Source of the DNA: Lamellibrachia columna
Taxonomy: Eukaryota > Annelida > Polychaeta > Sabellida > Siboglinidae
Direction of reading: 5' to 3'
Assembly: GCA_963662155.1 (NCBI GenBank)
Contig: OY759267.1
Location: 19,972,438-20,036,437, forward strand
DNA length: 64,000 nucleotides
Below the pieces are notes generated by a model that made no database searches, was not told the DNA's origin, and worked only from the letters and a program-made list of their open reading frames with translations. Position 1 is the first letter of the stretch, and every line of letters begins with the position of its first letter. The translations under genes were made by a program, and so were the position numbers. Below are positions 1 to 13,074 of the stretch, in pieces.

Positions 1-177
1 CGTGTGTCTTTTTATGTGCAGCATCGGTGCATATTAATACACAGACGCACACTGACTAACTGAATGCCAAAGATTCCTACATAATTGTGTAATATTTCAC
101 AAGACACCTGTGTTCTTCCTCAGTCGCAGTCAGTAGGCACCCTCTCATTTCAACCAGACTGTTGTTTTACCACGATA

Positions 178-293
178 TCGAACGAGAATGTTACGCCTGC
201 GATATTCTCCCTATAGCTGCCGAGAAAGTTACACCTGCGACATTCTCACTACAGCTGCTGGGAAAGTTACACCTATGATATTCTCACTACAGC
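178..293. repeat. 38-bp tandem repeat, about 3 copies
   Basis: Units begin GTTACRCCTGCGAYATTCTC and recur at 190, 228 and 266. Diverged copies. Confidence 0.75.
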
Positions 294-3170
294 CACAGCA
301 TCCATGACAGCCGACAGGCAATGTCTTTTATATAGGTTTCTCATAAATCATATAAGCTGAATATATTTGTGATGCCTCACTTGATTTCCATCAGACATCC
401 AGGCAGAGAAGGCATCCGTACAACACCTCATCAATAAGCCATTCCAAGTTCCTTCCAGCATACCAACAGGTGCATGTTGGCCCAAATAACCAGCAAACAA
501 CACTGGGAGGATTTCAGACCCTAGATCCATTTCCACACCTCACACCCAGATAACAATGTGAACACTCCACCTCTCAACAAACATGTTAGCATGTAGAAGT
601 GTCCAAATGTAAGTGTCCAAATGGTTGCTGCTGACCTGGGTAAATCAAGTTGGTTTTGTAAACACGTGCCATGAACGCCTGCTGGATTTGTTACATAATC
701 CACATTACATCGCGGCCATTATCATCATCATCATGTCATCTACTCAATGATCACCACCGTCATCACGACATCACCATTATAATTATTGTTTTCTAATCAA
801 GGCGACCTCAGCTAATAATGCACACTTCAAAACAACTTGTCAGACACCCTTTCTAGCATTGAACATACCTTCGAACTACATCCCTGTATCCTTGGCAACT
901 GAGAGTCAGTTTTAATAGCTCCTGCTGCAATGTGCTACCACGTTGCTACACCATGACTGACACAGTTTGGCAGGCAACATGTTGCTGTGTGGAAGTTTCC
1001 ACATCCACGTGGAAACAGACAGAACCACAGCGTGACCGATACAATACAATACAATGGTCACCGATACAAATACACTGTTGGCATCGCAACATTAAAAATA
1101 TATTGTTTATTTAATTTCTTCAAATTTTGTTTTTAAAATTTCAAGCAAACCTACAACCACGCCAACGAATGACCCTGTCATACCCCAGATGGCGGAAGTA
1201 TAACACCTCTAGTGAAGGAAAGAAACATTTCAGGCATTAACAACCAGATAGGTGTCTAGCGAAGGGCTTCCCTCCCGCTACTAGTCTAGGGAAGGGCCCC
1301 CCATCCCGCTACAACTGTGGACAATCCAGACTAATGAAACTCACACAAACAAAACATATCAGTGAATGTAAGTCTCACCATCAGAGATTCTGGCAGGTTC
1401 AATAACACAGGATACAGGGCCGGAGACGAGTCCACTAGTAACACCTGCTTGATCAGCAACAGGCACCTTTACTGAACACATCCAGCCAGACCGAACACTT
1501 CCAACTCCAATCCCAAAGTGACAAGACAGAGCAACACATCAACCTGTTCTGTGGCGACCCAGTCACTGTGCGTGGTGAGGGTAGCCTATTGGTAGAACCA
1601 GCCAGACCCATGGAGGGAGTTGACATGACTGAGACACGTTGTCACTGAGCCTGGTTGGTGTCGCTCAGACAATGCACCCCGCAGACAAGCGCATATGCGC
1701 AAACAAACGCATATGCATAGGTGTGTACAGGTTAATGCTATTTTGATCAGAAACTTTTGACACTTGACCGAGACATGTTATGTTGTCAATGTGAACGTTC
1801 CACCTCTCAACAAACATTTTAGTATCTTCATTTACAATGTTATGACCCTAAAACATTTTGTTCTGGAGATTTACTGCATGCACCGACTGAGGCCCAGAAT
1901 GGAATGCATAAACATGTGAACAGTGTAAAAGTCCTGGATAAATATTAACTTATACATGCCAGGTCCTCTGGGTGGTGTGTTGAATGCAATAATCATGCTT
2001 CCTTTTAATGTCAACTTAGTGTCGTAAGACGGGAATTCCTGGATGTGCATTTACTGTGCTACTTTTACAAAATAATAAATAAATTAGAAATCTGCAATGA
2101 GCCGTATATATCCTGGCAAAAACGTGCTCAAAGGCACAAGCAATGTTAAAATATGTAAATTAACTTTAAAATACATCTTAAAAAAGTTAAAATATGTTAT
2201 CTAAATAAATAAATAAATACAAGATCCATGTCAACATTGCAGCTGTCTACAATGTCATAAAATGTAATTTATTGTGCTGTTGTAAGTGTCTGTTACAGAG
2301 TAGTTTAGGACTGTGCACATGTGTCAGTGCTATGTTACAGTACAGACTTCTGTCATGACATTATGCTTTATAGAGTTATCTTCATTAAGCTGAAAGCAAG
2401 GTAAAACCCACCAGCAAAGTGGCTACCTTGATACTTTGATGAAATTAGAAGGCTGCACTGCATACTGCACATCAACAGGCTGATTCAGTCCATTACCACC
2501 TGTGTAATCTCTGGTTGCTCAAGATAGTACCTGCATCTGTAAAGCATGAGAGACACCTGTCAAGTGTTAACTGTAACAGATACCGTGTTGTCAACTATCT
2601 GAATCATGGCCACACGCAGTTTATGTTGACACCCTTCACTGAACCAACCACCTATAAAGTCCTCCATGGAATGTGCTAATCTCTCTAAGCTAGATATCAG
2701 ATGATGGCTAAGCCCTACACAGGAGCCCAGATCCATGGATTTATGCCCAAAGTTGTCAACAGTTTGAGAAACAGAGACAACAAATGGGTTTTGAATAGTG
2801 GAAGTATTTCCCTCCAAGAATAGTCAATGAAGCTGCTGTCCAGCGAGTCAATGTGGAACAGAATAAATTGTGAAAATAAATATAATTACAGGGACTATGA
2901 TAGGACTATTATTGGACAGACGACAAACACCAGAATTCACTACAAGTTATTTCTATTTCATAAACTTCTGAAAGCGTGAGATTAATATTATGGTAGAAGA
3001 GGAGTTAGGAAAATGTCATACAAAATAATTCAGAAATGATTACCACCCAATTAAGTTACTCAGTATTACCACTGACCATCGTAGTTCTTTACAAGTCTCA
3101 ACTTAATAAGCTTTCACTACTGCCACCACACTGTCTGCAGTTACACACAACACCAGTTTTATAGAGTAGC
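294..3170. other. Non-coding DNA, no gene recognised
   Basis: Both strands give only short, composition-like ORFs. A minus-strand frame at 2560-2817 and a short open minus-strand stretch near 1380-1480 were examined; neither has convincing splice context or a recognised family. Confidence 0.5.
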
Positions 3171-3171
3171 T

Positions 3172-3177
3172 TGTGTG

Positions 3178-3213
<36 letters not shown>

Positions 3214-3218
3214 TGTGT
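3172..3218. repeat. (GTGC)n microsatellite
   Basis: About ten GTGC units with GTGT edges. Confidence 0.95.
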
Positions 3219-3219
3219 G

Positions 3220-6200
3220 GGGGGTCTATCAGCCCACTCTTCCTCTGAGTGAGTCAGACACTTTTTCGGTTTCATCACTAGTCAAACTTAGTCATCAAAA
3301 ACAAGTAGAAAAAAAGAAACAGATTTACCTTGTACAGCACTCCCACTAACAGCAGTTTTACATACAACGGTTGACAACAGCACACAACACAAGAAAACAC
3401 CTAACTAATTATGACAACGGTGCTACTGAGGCATGCTTAGGGGCCCGTGTCAAAATTCTAATTTGTCTTAAATTTACTCAAGATTAAATTGTCAATATTT
3501 TCCTATAAAAATCAGTAGGAATACTCACACAGTGCACTCTAGTTGCTGGTGGTTTTAGCTACATTGACCCTGACGATTAGCTCTGATCACAACCACAGAT
3601 ATACACAGACTTTGAATTGCAAGCCACAGCTTACATCATCAGTATCAATACCTTCAAGCTGCTTAGTAATGCATAACCCTTGAAGTCACCCACTCACTAG
3701 CTTTGTAGTATCCTGACAGTAATGACATATCTCTGAGAAACGCCCCCCCCCAATCAAAATAGTGTTTCACCATATCAGACTGAGATATGGTTTTACAAAC
3801 TTATGTTATAACAACAACGACATGTCCACGTTTATTTTATAATAACACTGTTAACTGTAATTATGTTTTTAAGGTTCTGGGTATGAACCTGCAGGACAAC
3901 CAACACAGATCATCAATGCCAACAGTCTGTGAACTGGGTTCAAAGTCTCAGACATTAGCCCGGATAGATGAAAGCTTCAACGCACTGCCTAAAGTCTACT
4001 AGCATTCTGAGTGAAAAATAACTAAATGATGAAACAATTACGCCTCCGTTAAGGACTGGATATCCTGTATAAAGTTCTACACTGGAAGGAATGTAAACGA
4101 CACAAGTAAGTTTACCAATTCCACCATGGACGCGGCTGTCAGGAAACTGCCGGCTTCCCCAAATACCATGGAGTCTCCTTCGGTGCAGATGCACTGAAGT
4201 GACCTCACTGACCTTATCCTGACTGTCTACCCATGACTAAAGCCAGGTCAGCTGCTCATAACTTACTTCTGCCCAGAGGTTATCTCCCTTTAACCCCTGC
4301 AGCCTACACAGTGACCCAGGAAATGGGAAGGGGAGATGCTGACTAGGCTCCATGAGGACACATCTGTGCAACCAATGGGGCATTCTTCTAATCTTCTTTA
4401 TACTGGCATTAGTACTGAATATAACTTCATGGTTAAATTCATGGAGTCTCAACATATAATAAAACATAAACATCTCATTTCAACATAAACACGACACACA
4501 AACTTCACAGGCCTGCAAATGCTGAAGTTTAAGAAATTGCAAATTGAGTTTTGTTTAATGTTTTTTATTTAATAAAATTTTTTTTTCTTCATATTTTATT
4601 TATTTTTTAACTCATACATTGTCTGAAATTAGCAAAAAATTAACTGGCCCAGATTTTTTAACTGGCCTATTTCTATTTTGAACCGGCCCAGGTGAGTCTG
4701 AACTAGCCCCACAAAAATTTATCATAAATAAAACAGAAATCAAGCATCAAGACACTGCTTTAAATTAGATAAATAATAATAGAAATGCAAGGGGTTTCCT
4801 GTGCATGTGCAGACTTCGTCTTGGCAGTGATTTGTCACTGGCATATTATTGTATTTTATATCAAATTAGCATTGATTAGTAAGTACTGTGATGTTCATCA
4901 TCACTAATACAGTCCGACCCAGCCGTGGCTGCCGGGATAAATCAGTGGGAAGCATTTTGACTAACTGTATCAGTGGGAAGCATTTTGATTCGGCAGCCGT
5001 TGATAAAAAGGCTTTAATTTTGAACACTGCTCACAGGATTTGTAAATTGATTGATGTTCTTAGAATTGTAATGACATGTTCTATGTATTTTTTTACATAT
5101 CGTTTGGACTTTCATATTTTTATTTTAAATTATATAACTGTGGATGTAAGATGGTCCATACGATAAACGTGACAAGGTCACCATTGTAAAATGAAGTTTC
5201 TACTATTTCTACTATTGCTACTACTATTACTACTACTATGACGACGACGACAACAATCAACCATTATTCCACGCAGACAAAAGTTAATGAAATACTTATT
5301 TACTGCCAATGGCCCAATGAAAATTCAAATGTGGTTTACACGACTGAGTGTACACATAGCTCGTGACCTTACCGTACTTGAAACCAACCTCCAAGCTTGC
5401 ATGAATACAAAACACCACCTACGCGCAACCGTGGCTTTCATTACCACCCACGGCAAGATTGCTGCTTAATATTTAAAGAATTGTGTTGAATCAAAGCATG
5501 ACTCAACTAGGACTGTTACCGCACTAGCCTGACATGATCAGTGTTTCTGATTAATTTTTTATAATATCTATCAGTAAGCTTGTTAGTGGGTTTGATCTGT
5601 AGATGGTTGTTTTATTTGTTGATTAGTTCCAATCAGTGGATTCATTTTGCTTGTATTCTCAACAGTGTCAACAGACCAAAAGACCAACTGTCACCCTTCT
5701 TGGGGTGTGGGCATACGTGTTTAATTTTGGTCATGAATTATTAATTACCCGATTGTGTAACCTCAACAGACCTGCATTTCAGTCAGTTTGCACATGGTAC
5801 TGGCCCAAGTGGGTGGCCTTTTTGAATTAGTTCAGTAAAGTTCACAAAAGTTTAGGTCAATTAGTAAACATAATATTCCCTATTCACAGAAGGACCAATG
5901 GCCGATTGGTGGCATGGTAATGTATTATTTTGTTCATTATTATTTTAGAAACAATTTAAGCTTTTCATGTTTGGCAGACTGATCAATGAAATCATAAACT
6001 GACGGCATATTAACCATGATAAAAAAATTTTTTTCATGACAATCGGTGCCATTAAGACCTATCATATGCTAATTTCTTTTTCATTTGTCAGCTAAAATCA
6101 TGAACATCATTCTTGTTAACATGAAATGAAGTTATACTGCCAATGGTCAAATTAAAAGTAAATATGGAAAAGAAGCTGGTGTTGTGTGATACAGTTTGTA

Positions 6201-6240
6201 TGTGTGTGCTTCAAGGATTGTGGGTTTTTTAGTTGCTGGT
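3220..6240. other. AT-rich non-coding DNA
   Basis: No supported exon. Contains a dispersed repeat (4622-4720) and a short tandem duplication of ATCAGTGGGAAGCATTTTGA near 4940-4990. Confidence 0.5.
4622..4720 (+). repeat. Dispersed repeat, copy 1
   Basis: Starts TCTGAAATTAGCAAAAAATT and contains repeated CTGGCC blocks. A second copy in the same orientation lies at 30244-30340, with similarity continuing weakly to an ACACTGCTTTAAA motif. Family unknown. Confidence 0.7.
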
Positions 6241-6244
6241 TAGC

Positions 6245-6375
6245 AGAATACCTGTCAGTGATGGAAGGATCCCTGTCAGTGATGGAAGGATCCCTGTCAG
6301 TGATGGAAGGATCCCTGTCAGTGATGGAAGGAACCCTGTCAGTGATGGAAGGAACCCTGTCAGTGATGGAAGTAT
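6245..6375. repeat. 21-bp tandem repeat, about 6 copies
   Basis: Unit CCCTGTCAGTGATGGAAGGA plus one base. The period is a multiple of three, so several frames stay open; those ORFs are artefacts. Confidence 0.9.
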
Positions 6376-6567
6376 CCCTGCCTATGTAGACAAAATCTTC
6401 TTGTTTTTGTTGACATCTGCTATATTGATTTTTCAAAAAATTTAGGATTTGACAAAACTCTATAGCATGTCAGCGACATGACATACAACAAAAATTTTAT
6501 TTTGCGTGCAGGACTAAAAAACTTTAACATGGTCGCCTATGAAAAAACAAATAATGATCTGTCCTTA

Positions 6568-6683
6568 CCTATCTAGCCAGCCAAGCTGAGCCAACATAAC
6601 TTCCATTAGTCCTTCTAAATCACATATGTTTGGCAAACTCTGTTTAACATTTAACACAGTTATGTCCAGGTAGTACAGTTGAA
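6568..6683 (-). CDS. Orphan candidate exon (unrecognised)
   Basis: Minus-strand open segment reading VQLYYLDITVLNVKQSLP then NICDLEGLMEVMLAQLGWLD, ending at a strong donor AG|GTAAGG. The amino-acid composition looks protein-like and leucine-rich-repeat-like. The acceptor (ACTTAAAG) has a weak pyrimidine tract. It could be an internal exon of the leftward gene that begins near 11.74 kb. I do not recognise the protein. Confidence 0.35.
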
Positions 6684-7091
6684 CCTTTAAGTCACCTCAG
6701 TAACACAACCACTTTGAGATTATAATCACTCTGGGACAGTCTCCAAACATTTCCACGAAGTTCGGTAGAATATAGGATATTTAGTCGCACTAATAAAAAA
6801 AAAAAAATGTATGTAAAAGTAACATGATTGACCCTCATCTGTCATGATGTGGCACGAGTGTCTACAACGGTTTTACCTAGACCCAATCTACACAAATGTA
6901 TATGTGTCAGAAATAAACCTGGCAAGGGGATTCGCTCCCATCAGTAATTCTAATGGAACAAACAACTGAAATCAACAGAGCTGAGTTGTGGCCAGGCCAA
7001 TGTAAAAAATAGTATTTGTCAATGCATTCAGCACTACTGGCAATGGCAGTTCTACTGAATAGCAGCCTTTCTCCTGTGGGGTAGATGATGA

Positions 7092-7106
7092 TCTCTCTCT
7101 CTCTCT

Positions 7107-7195
<89 letters not shown>
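7092..7195. repeat. (TC)n-(AT)n microsatellite
   Basis: Eighteen bases of TC followed by about 86 of AT; produces spurious IYIYIY ORFs. Confidence 0.97.
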
Positions 7196-7198
<3 letters not shown>

Positions 7199-8012
7199 TC
7201 ACACACAGTAAACTGCAGAACTAGCTGTGAGGATGTTTTATAAATAAGTATAATCATGAATAAACAAAGACCACCTTTTATCTTAAACCTGGTGCACTAG
7301 GAAGTTCAACCCAAGTCTAGCCAGCATTATATAACCAGGCAGTTTAAGATTGACTGACAATACAACTGGCATCTAGTCTAATGGAAACCAATAACCACAG
7401 GTGACACTTATAACCACAGGTGCCAATTATAATCACAGCATACAACAGCAAGGCATACTGTACCCCTAGGCCACCATCCCTTGTTAGTCTAATTTCATTA
7501 AACACACAAAGCTTCTACTTCTCCTTCTTTAATTGGCAGTGTCCATAAGGCATGATTTAACGCCAGTGGGTGTATATACACCTGTGCTGTGCCGGATGTG
7601 AAGGTGCAAGTAAAATTGTGTATTCTAAGCGTGGGCGGACTAGTGAAATGTAGGCTTGCTGTCGTAGCTTCTGGGAGGTTCCTCTAAGATTGCTTCTGAT
7701 TAGGCCCAGCATTTATAAGTCACAAACAGGTGAATACACATTACACACACAACTGATAGCTGACATCATCTGAAGATATATGGCAACTCACAGAATAACC
7801 GTCATCAATGTTAAGACGTCTCTTCACACGAGAACTTACCCACAATCAATCATTGAATGAAAGTTGCTTACTGACAGTCACATGACTGTCTGTGTTGTAA
7901 TCACTGAGTATGACATCATGAGGGTGTGTGTGGGCACATTGTGAACAGTCACTCATGCATGGCCAAACAATCATTACCTGCCACAAGGCCAATTCGTTGG
8001 TTCACAAGAAGC

Positions 8013-8336
8013 CAGGGTTGAAAACAATTTATTTAAATCAGATTTTTTTAATTTATTTGATTTTTTGAAATTTTATGAAATCATAAAATATTTGACTATC
8101 AGGTTATCTGGTGTCAATACAGCTACACAAGTGTGTGCACTTTGTGCTTTTTTTATTAAAAAACACACAAAACTTTGTTGACTTCGATGCTTGTAAACAA
8201 TTATTTGTGTTAAATTCATATAAATCAGCGATTAAAAAAATCGGAAGTAAAAAAAATCATAAATCAATGATTTTTTTGGAGTGATTTAAATAAAATCAAT
8301 GATTTAAATCCAATTAATTTAAATCAAAAAACTCTG
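8013..8336. mobile_element. hAT-like non-autonomous element (324 bp)
   Basis: Ends CAGGGTTGAAAAC and, on the other strand, CAGAGTTTTTTG, with many subterminal TTTAAATC repeats in both orientations. Flanks CAAGAAGC (8005-8012) and CAAGAGGC (8337-8344) match at 7 of 8 positions, the length of a hAT target duplication. No coding capacity. Confidence 0.65.
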
Positions 8337-9259
8337 CAAGAGGCCGTGCAAACAATGTTATTTTAGCTGTAAGTAAACAGGAGAATGGAGCAATAATAGG
8401 CGTGCAATTTTTTACATGTGAACATTTAAAGAATACAGATGTTGAAGCTCTGGAAAAAAACCCAGAGCACACTAACACAAGTGGGAATGATGAGAAATGC
8501 TTCAAATGCAAGAAACCTGTATCTCAACAAGCTGTGTCATTTTATTAATATGCATATCCACTTCAAAGAGAAGGTCTGTTAGATCATGGTTTCAAAATGA
8601 ACCGCTGAATGTCAGTGCCTCTACTTTGTGTCAAATACTGTATGTAACCTTAAGTGCCTTTATTAACAAACTTAAGCAGTTTAAACTAAACAGCATCACT
8701 CACTGTAACACCACTAACCAAACTGTAAGAAAAAGAATGCAATTTACAAATTTTAATAATAACAACAATATTTTATTTAAACACAATCAAATCTGGGGGT
8801 AATGCCCGATTCACAAGTGTGGACATAAATATATAAGATAATATTTTAAAATGACATATGAAAAGATAAAAAATGCAAAAAGAAAGTACAATAGACAATA
8901 AATTAATATAAATTGGTCACTACTTTGTAAATACTAATGCTTGGCATACAATGTATAAAGTTATAAAAACTGTGAAAAAACATTTTCATTTAAATATATA
9001 CACTACGTCGTATAAAATCATAGAAGCTAGTCTGAAAATAAAAATGTCTAATGTCTTTTTAACTGTGTGCGATTCCCAGTGTACCGAAGTGTGGTTGGTA
9101 AAGTATCTAAAAATTTGCACTTCTAGAATGCCTACAAAATGTATTTGCAGCAAAAGTATCTAAAAAAAAACGTGATTCTAAAACACAGGTTCACATACCA
9201 AATCGTACAGTTATTACTGCTCATTTAAATAATGTCTGAATGATGAGTCATGATAATCT

Positions 9260-9317
9260 AACCACAACTATTGATTTATTTACTCAACGTTGGGTAAGTA
9301 AATCAATAGTTGTGGTT
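9260..9317. repeat. Long hairpin (24-bp arms, 10-bp loop)
   Basis: Arms 9260-9283 and 9294-9317 pair at 23 of 24 positions (AACCACAACTATTGATTTA core). Could be a folded-back transposon end or an RNA hairpin; no coding sequence nearby. Confidence 0.85.
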
Positions 9318-9524
9318 CATATACTATTTACCAACTTGATGAACATTTTCACGAATTCAATAATACCATAAATCATTTTTTTTACATTTTTTTAAACAAT
9401 GCATAAATGCATTGTTTGTTGCATGATTTATGATGCACAACAGCTCACAAATGTGTACATAAGACGTTAAAGCTCTTGAAAGATCATTGCATTTATGTAC
9501 AATGTACTCTGAAACATGATTGAC

Positions 9525-10290
9525 CAGACCTGGGTTCGATTCCGCTTCAACGATTCTGACTCCAGCACAACTTTTGATTCTGATTCTGACTCCAGCACAA
9601 CTTTTGATTCAAAAGTTGTGCTCGGTTTGATTCCGATCGGTTTCGCGAAGACTATGATTATGTATACAAATCGCAGGTATTATGGCATGAATTGGTTGAA
9701 TTTCAGGTGTGACGAGGCATATCAACTCTTCTGACAAACATTGCAGTTGATCAACTGTAGGCAACTCACAACTATAGTTTGCAAGCATGACTGAATACAA
9801 CCAAATGATTTAATCCTTTAGAAGGGTTTGTATGATTATGTGCAAACACTAGCAGTGAGAAATCAGTAAAAGTAAATTTCAATTAGCCATTGTCTAGGTA
9901 TGACCATGCAGATCTGAACCAGGCATATGAAGATTCTTTTGACAAACTGCCAATAAAACCAAAGGATTTAATCCTTCAAAAGGATCTGTGGCTTTTCTGA
10001 GCAAACACTAGCATGACTGGTCAGTGAGCAGTGAGATACCAATAAAAGTAAATTGCAATTATCCATAGCCCATGTGCATGACGATTCCACTCAATGTGAT
10101 TCCGATTACAACTCCACTCCAAATGATTCCGACTCTGATTCTGATTCCACTCCAAATGATTCCGACTCCGATTCCACTCAGTTAACTCCAAACGATTCCG
10201 ACTCTGGTTCCACTCAATTAACTCCAAACGATTCTGACTCTGGAATCTTCCTTTGATTCTGATTCCGGGGTTGGAATCGCCCCAGGTATG
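9525..10290. mobile_element. hAT-like non-autonomous element (766 bp) with perfect 8-bp target duplication
   Basis: Left end CAGACCTGGGTTCGATTCC; right end on the other strand CATACCTGGGGCGATTCC. Both flanks are TGATTGAC (9517-9524, 10291-10298). Subterminal regions are built of GATTCYGAYTCY repeats in both orientations. The middle holds a diverged direct duplication of about 190 bp, both copies carrying GATTTAATCCTT. No transposase frame. Confidence 0.8.
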
Positions 10291-10298
10291 TGATTGAC

Positions 10299-11725
10299 AC
10301 AAAGTTTGATATCTCATCCAAAAGTTTTTACCCTGCTGTTTATGTTAAAATGCACTTTAAAAAGCCAAGTAGCTACTGCAGGCTTGAACACTTGCATATT
10401 TAGTATTGACACAATGTCTTATCACTTATAATTTTAGATTTTTAGTAAACACTCAACCTAGATTATAGCTGTATTGGAATAAGATAATATACATTTAGCA
10501 AAGTCCAATCCTTATCTGTACAATGTCAATACTGCACGGAACACCACATCGTATTAGTCAACTTCGGCCTTAGTCAAAAATTTAGATTTTATGGTGGTCA
10601 AACTGGTCATAACTTACAAGTCACTCAGAGATATTATGTTAGTACTCAATTAAAACCCTGTTCAAAAATTAGCAGTAATCACAAAAAGGTATGTAATATT
10701 TATATTTTATAAAACAATGTAGTTGTACTTAACGGTTCATAAACCATTGCAACTGACCGTGTACAAAGCACTTAATTAATGTTTTGAAGCATTATATCGT
10801 AATTTATGATGCTCTATTTATACCAGTAATTGCATCCAAGCCTGATTATTTGAAAGGCTAGACAAACTTAGTTTCTTCTTTTACGTTCTCACCTAGCTGG
10901 TTATTCTTATATGCCAGGTATATTTTATACAGATGATTGATGTTGTAAAACTATACTTGTAAGGAAACTTCAACACTGAAATAATGCCTTGATCAATATC
11001 AAATTATATGTATATTTTATGATCCTGAACTCTAAAAAGTGACTCAACTCTCTGTGACTCAACATTCACCTTTGCAAGCTTTGCTATGCCTATGTAATAT
11101 GTGTGGGATATTTACTTTCATGACTTTGCCTTTGACATCAGGTAGAAGGGACCTACAACTATAATTTGTTCTTCATCCGAAATGAACACAAATCCCACAG
11201 GTTTAGGCAAAACTCCTGTGATGGTCTACAACTTAACCTTAGGTCTAATACTAGTAATAGCCCAAGAATGGACGTCTTGACTCTTGTCTCTTTTTGACGT
11301 CTCGTCTCGTCTTGACTCTTTTCACTTTCATTTGTTATTTATTGACGTTGTACTTTGTCTTTTCTTCGTGAAAATGGGATTTACTTACTTGCATGTTTTG
11401 AGAACAACGCCATATTTCAGTAATCTATATAAAATCACATTCACTGATGTCAGCTTATGACATAAGAATTGTGGTGGAACAGGCCCAATAATCCCACACT
11501 GTGAATGAATCCAATGATAAGGCCAAGCCCAAGTCAATGGATTATGGAGACTGCCTGCGCTGCCGATGAGAAAAGCATCGCGCAATCAGGCATCGTAACT
11601 TGACATTTTGCAAATTTCCGCAGAGCAGACACATATTTAGTCGATATTTACTTCAACTACATTTCTGAATTTAAATTCTCCCCGTTTCGTACGCATAACA
11701 AGCAATATTTATCTTGAAAACATAC
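10299..11725. other. Non-coding DNA
   Basis: No supported exon. The minus-strand frame at 11385-11585 has no clear splice sites in phase and no recognised family. Confidence 0.45.
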
Positions 11726-11870
11726 CTGCACCCAGCCCATAGGTATCTTCGCGTACTTTGGCGGCGGCCCTCAACCGGAAGTGAAATATATTGCCTCACG
11801 AAATAACCGGCTTCGCTGATTCATTGTGCTCCCACTTAGCGTCGCCACTGCACGTGAAAAATCCAACGTT
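11726..11870 (-). promoter_or_regulatory. Candidate minus-strand promoter, 5' UTR and first coding exon
   Basis: Read on the minus strand, a CpG-containing segment with an ETS-type site (CACTTCCGGTTG) and GGCCGCCGCC is followed by an ATG (11740-11738). The short frame MGWVQ ends at a good donor, GTATGT (exon end 11726). This looks like a housekeeping first exon of a gene running leftward, divergent from the zinc-finger gene. No downstream exon could be connected with confidence; the exon candidate at 6568-6683 is one option. Confidence 0.4.
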
Positions 11871-13074
11871 TGGTAGGATTTATCATCCTATCGAGCAGTG
11901 ACGTATTTGTTGTGGAGGGGCATTCTACCATGCCACATTAGCTTTTTTTTTATTTGTTTCTCATATAACCTGTTGCGGCACCATATGGTAGTATAGTAAA
12001 CTAATGGGTGATTAAGCTTCCCCTTTCTGAATTGTGATATTCATGATAAACCACTGCTCGAGCCATGGGGTGGTCGTAGTACTACAATACTCTAACCCTG
12101 GCATTTATCCTACACAATGTATGAAAGTGTACCGAATCAATTATCTATACTTACTTCGTCCCTCTTGCTGTTTTGGTCAGTCGTGATTCCGGGATCCAGG
12201 CGCGCGTGCGCTTAACATCAAATAAAGAGCCATTTTAGGAAATGCCTGTAACTACCCGTCTGACCAGTGACAAACGATACACAGCCAATTAAACTAAGCG
12301 CCTATTTGTAGGCCTAAGTTATGAACAGCCCCGGCGGGCGAGGAAGGAATTTCTAACAAGGCGCGCCAGTCTCAGTTACCTCATTCAAAATAGCTTAACC
12401 GATTTCATTATACACGTGCAACTGTCTTGGGAGTCCAAGCCTGGGGTTAAGGGGGTGTTCCATGGGAATTGAAAGGCATGTTCTATATGGTGCCATGCAA
12501 TGTGTATGTATTGCAGAAGTCCACGGCCCGAATTTGTTCCAGCGAAGTTCAACTGTATGTCTAATGGGAGGTAAAAACGATGTTATGGGACTTATGCCTA
12601 TTCTCTTCGGAACTTCTACTTATCCTCTTCATGCCCCTGCGTGTGCCCATCCCTCTCTGCAGTACGAACCATTTACCGAAGAGACCGCATTAAGCACAGC
12701 CTGCGCCCGTGGTATTTGGTCCGTGCGCATTGGGTGGATCTAGCGAATAATTATTCATGATGCACTACCGGAAAGCCTGGAAACCAGGTTATAACATTTG
12801 CTTATGTCCTTTTTTATTTATAAATTATGCATTTTTTGACAATTCTAATATTAAGCAGCTAGTGTGAAAATTACCATGTAACAGATGCTCACTGCAAAAA
12901 GCTAGAAGATAATATTCTCGTTAACCGGAAGTAACCTGCATTTCCGGAACATAAAATTGCATGCTGTAAAACTAAACATTCTGTGTAAAATCGTTTTTGC
13001 TTTCATAACATACGAATTGATAACGTACATTTGCATTAACCCATTGCACTGTACCAGGTCTATGGTGTAGCATA
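11871..13074. other. Region upstream of the zinc-finger gene
   Basis: CpG dinucleotides are more frequent here than around (for example GGCGCGCGTGCGC near 12200 and GGCGCGCC near 12360). It probably contains the promoter and 5' UTR of the zinc-finger gene, divergent from the candidate minus-strand exon. No TATA-like placement was clear. Confidence 0.35.

Noticed and set aside
1590..1650. tRNA-derived SINE head (GTAGCCTATTGGTAGAAC)
   Set aside because: Slight A-box resemblance only; no B-box at the right distance.
2560..2817. Minus-strand 85-codon frame as an exon
   Set aside because: Preceded in frame by a stop, no convincing acceptor or donor, and no recognised family.
3172..3218. CRISPR-like array among the short repeats of the window
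   Set aside because: All arrays are contiguous tandem repeats without unique spacers, in a eukaryotic context.
11385..11585. Minus-strand frame near the candidate promoter as exon 2 of the leftward gene
   Set aside because: No acceptor in a phase compatible with MGWVQ|, and no family resemblance.
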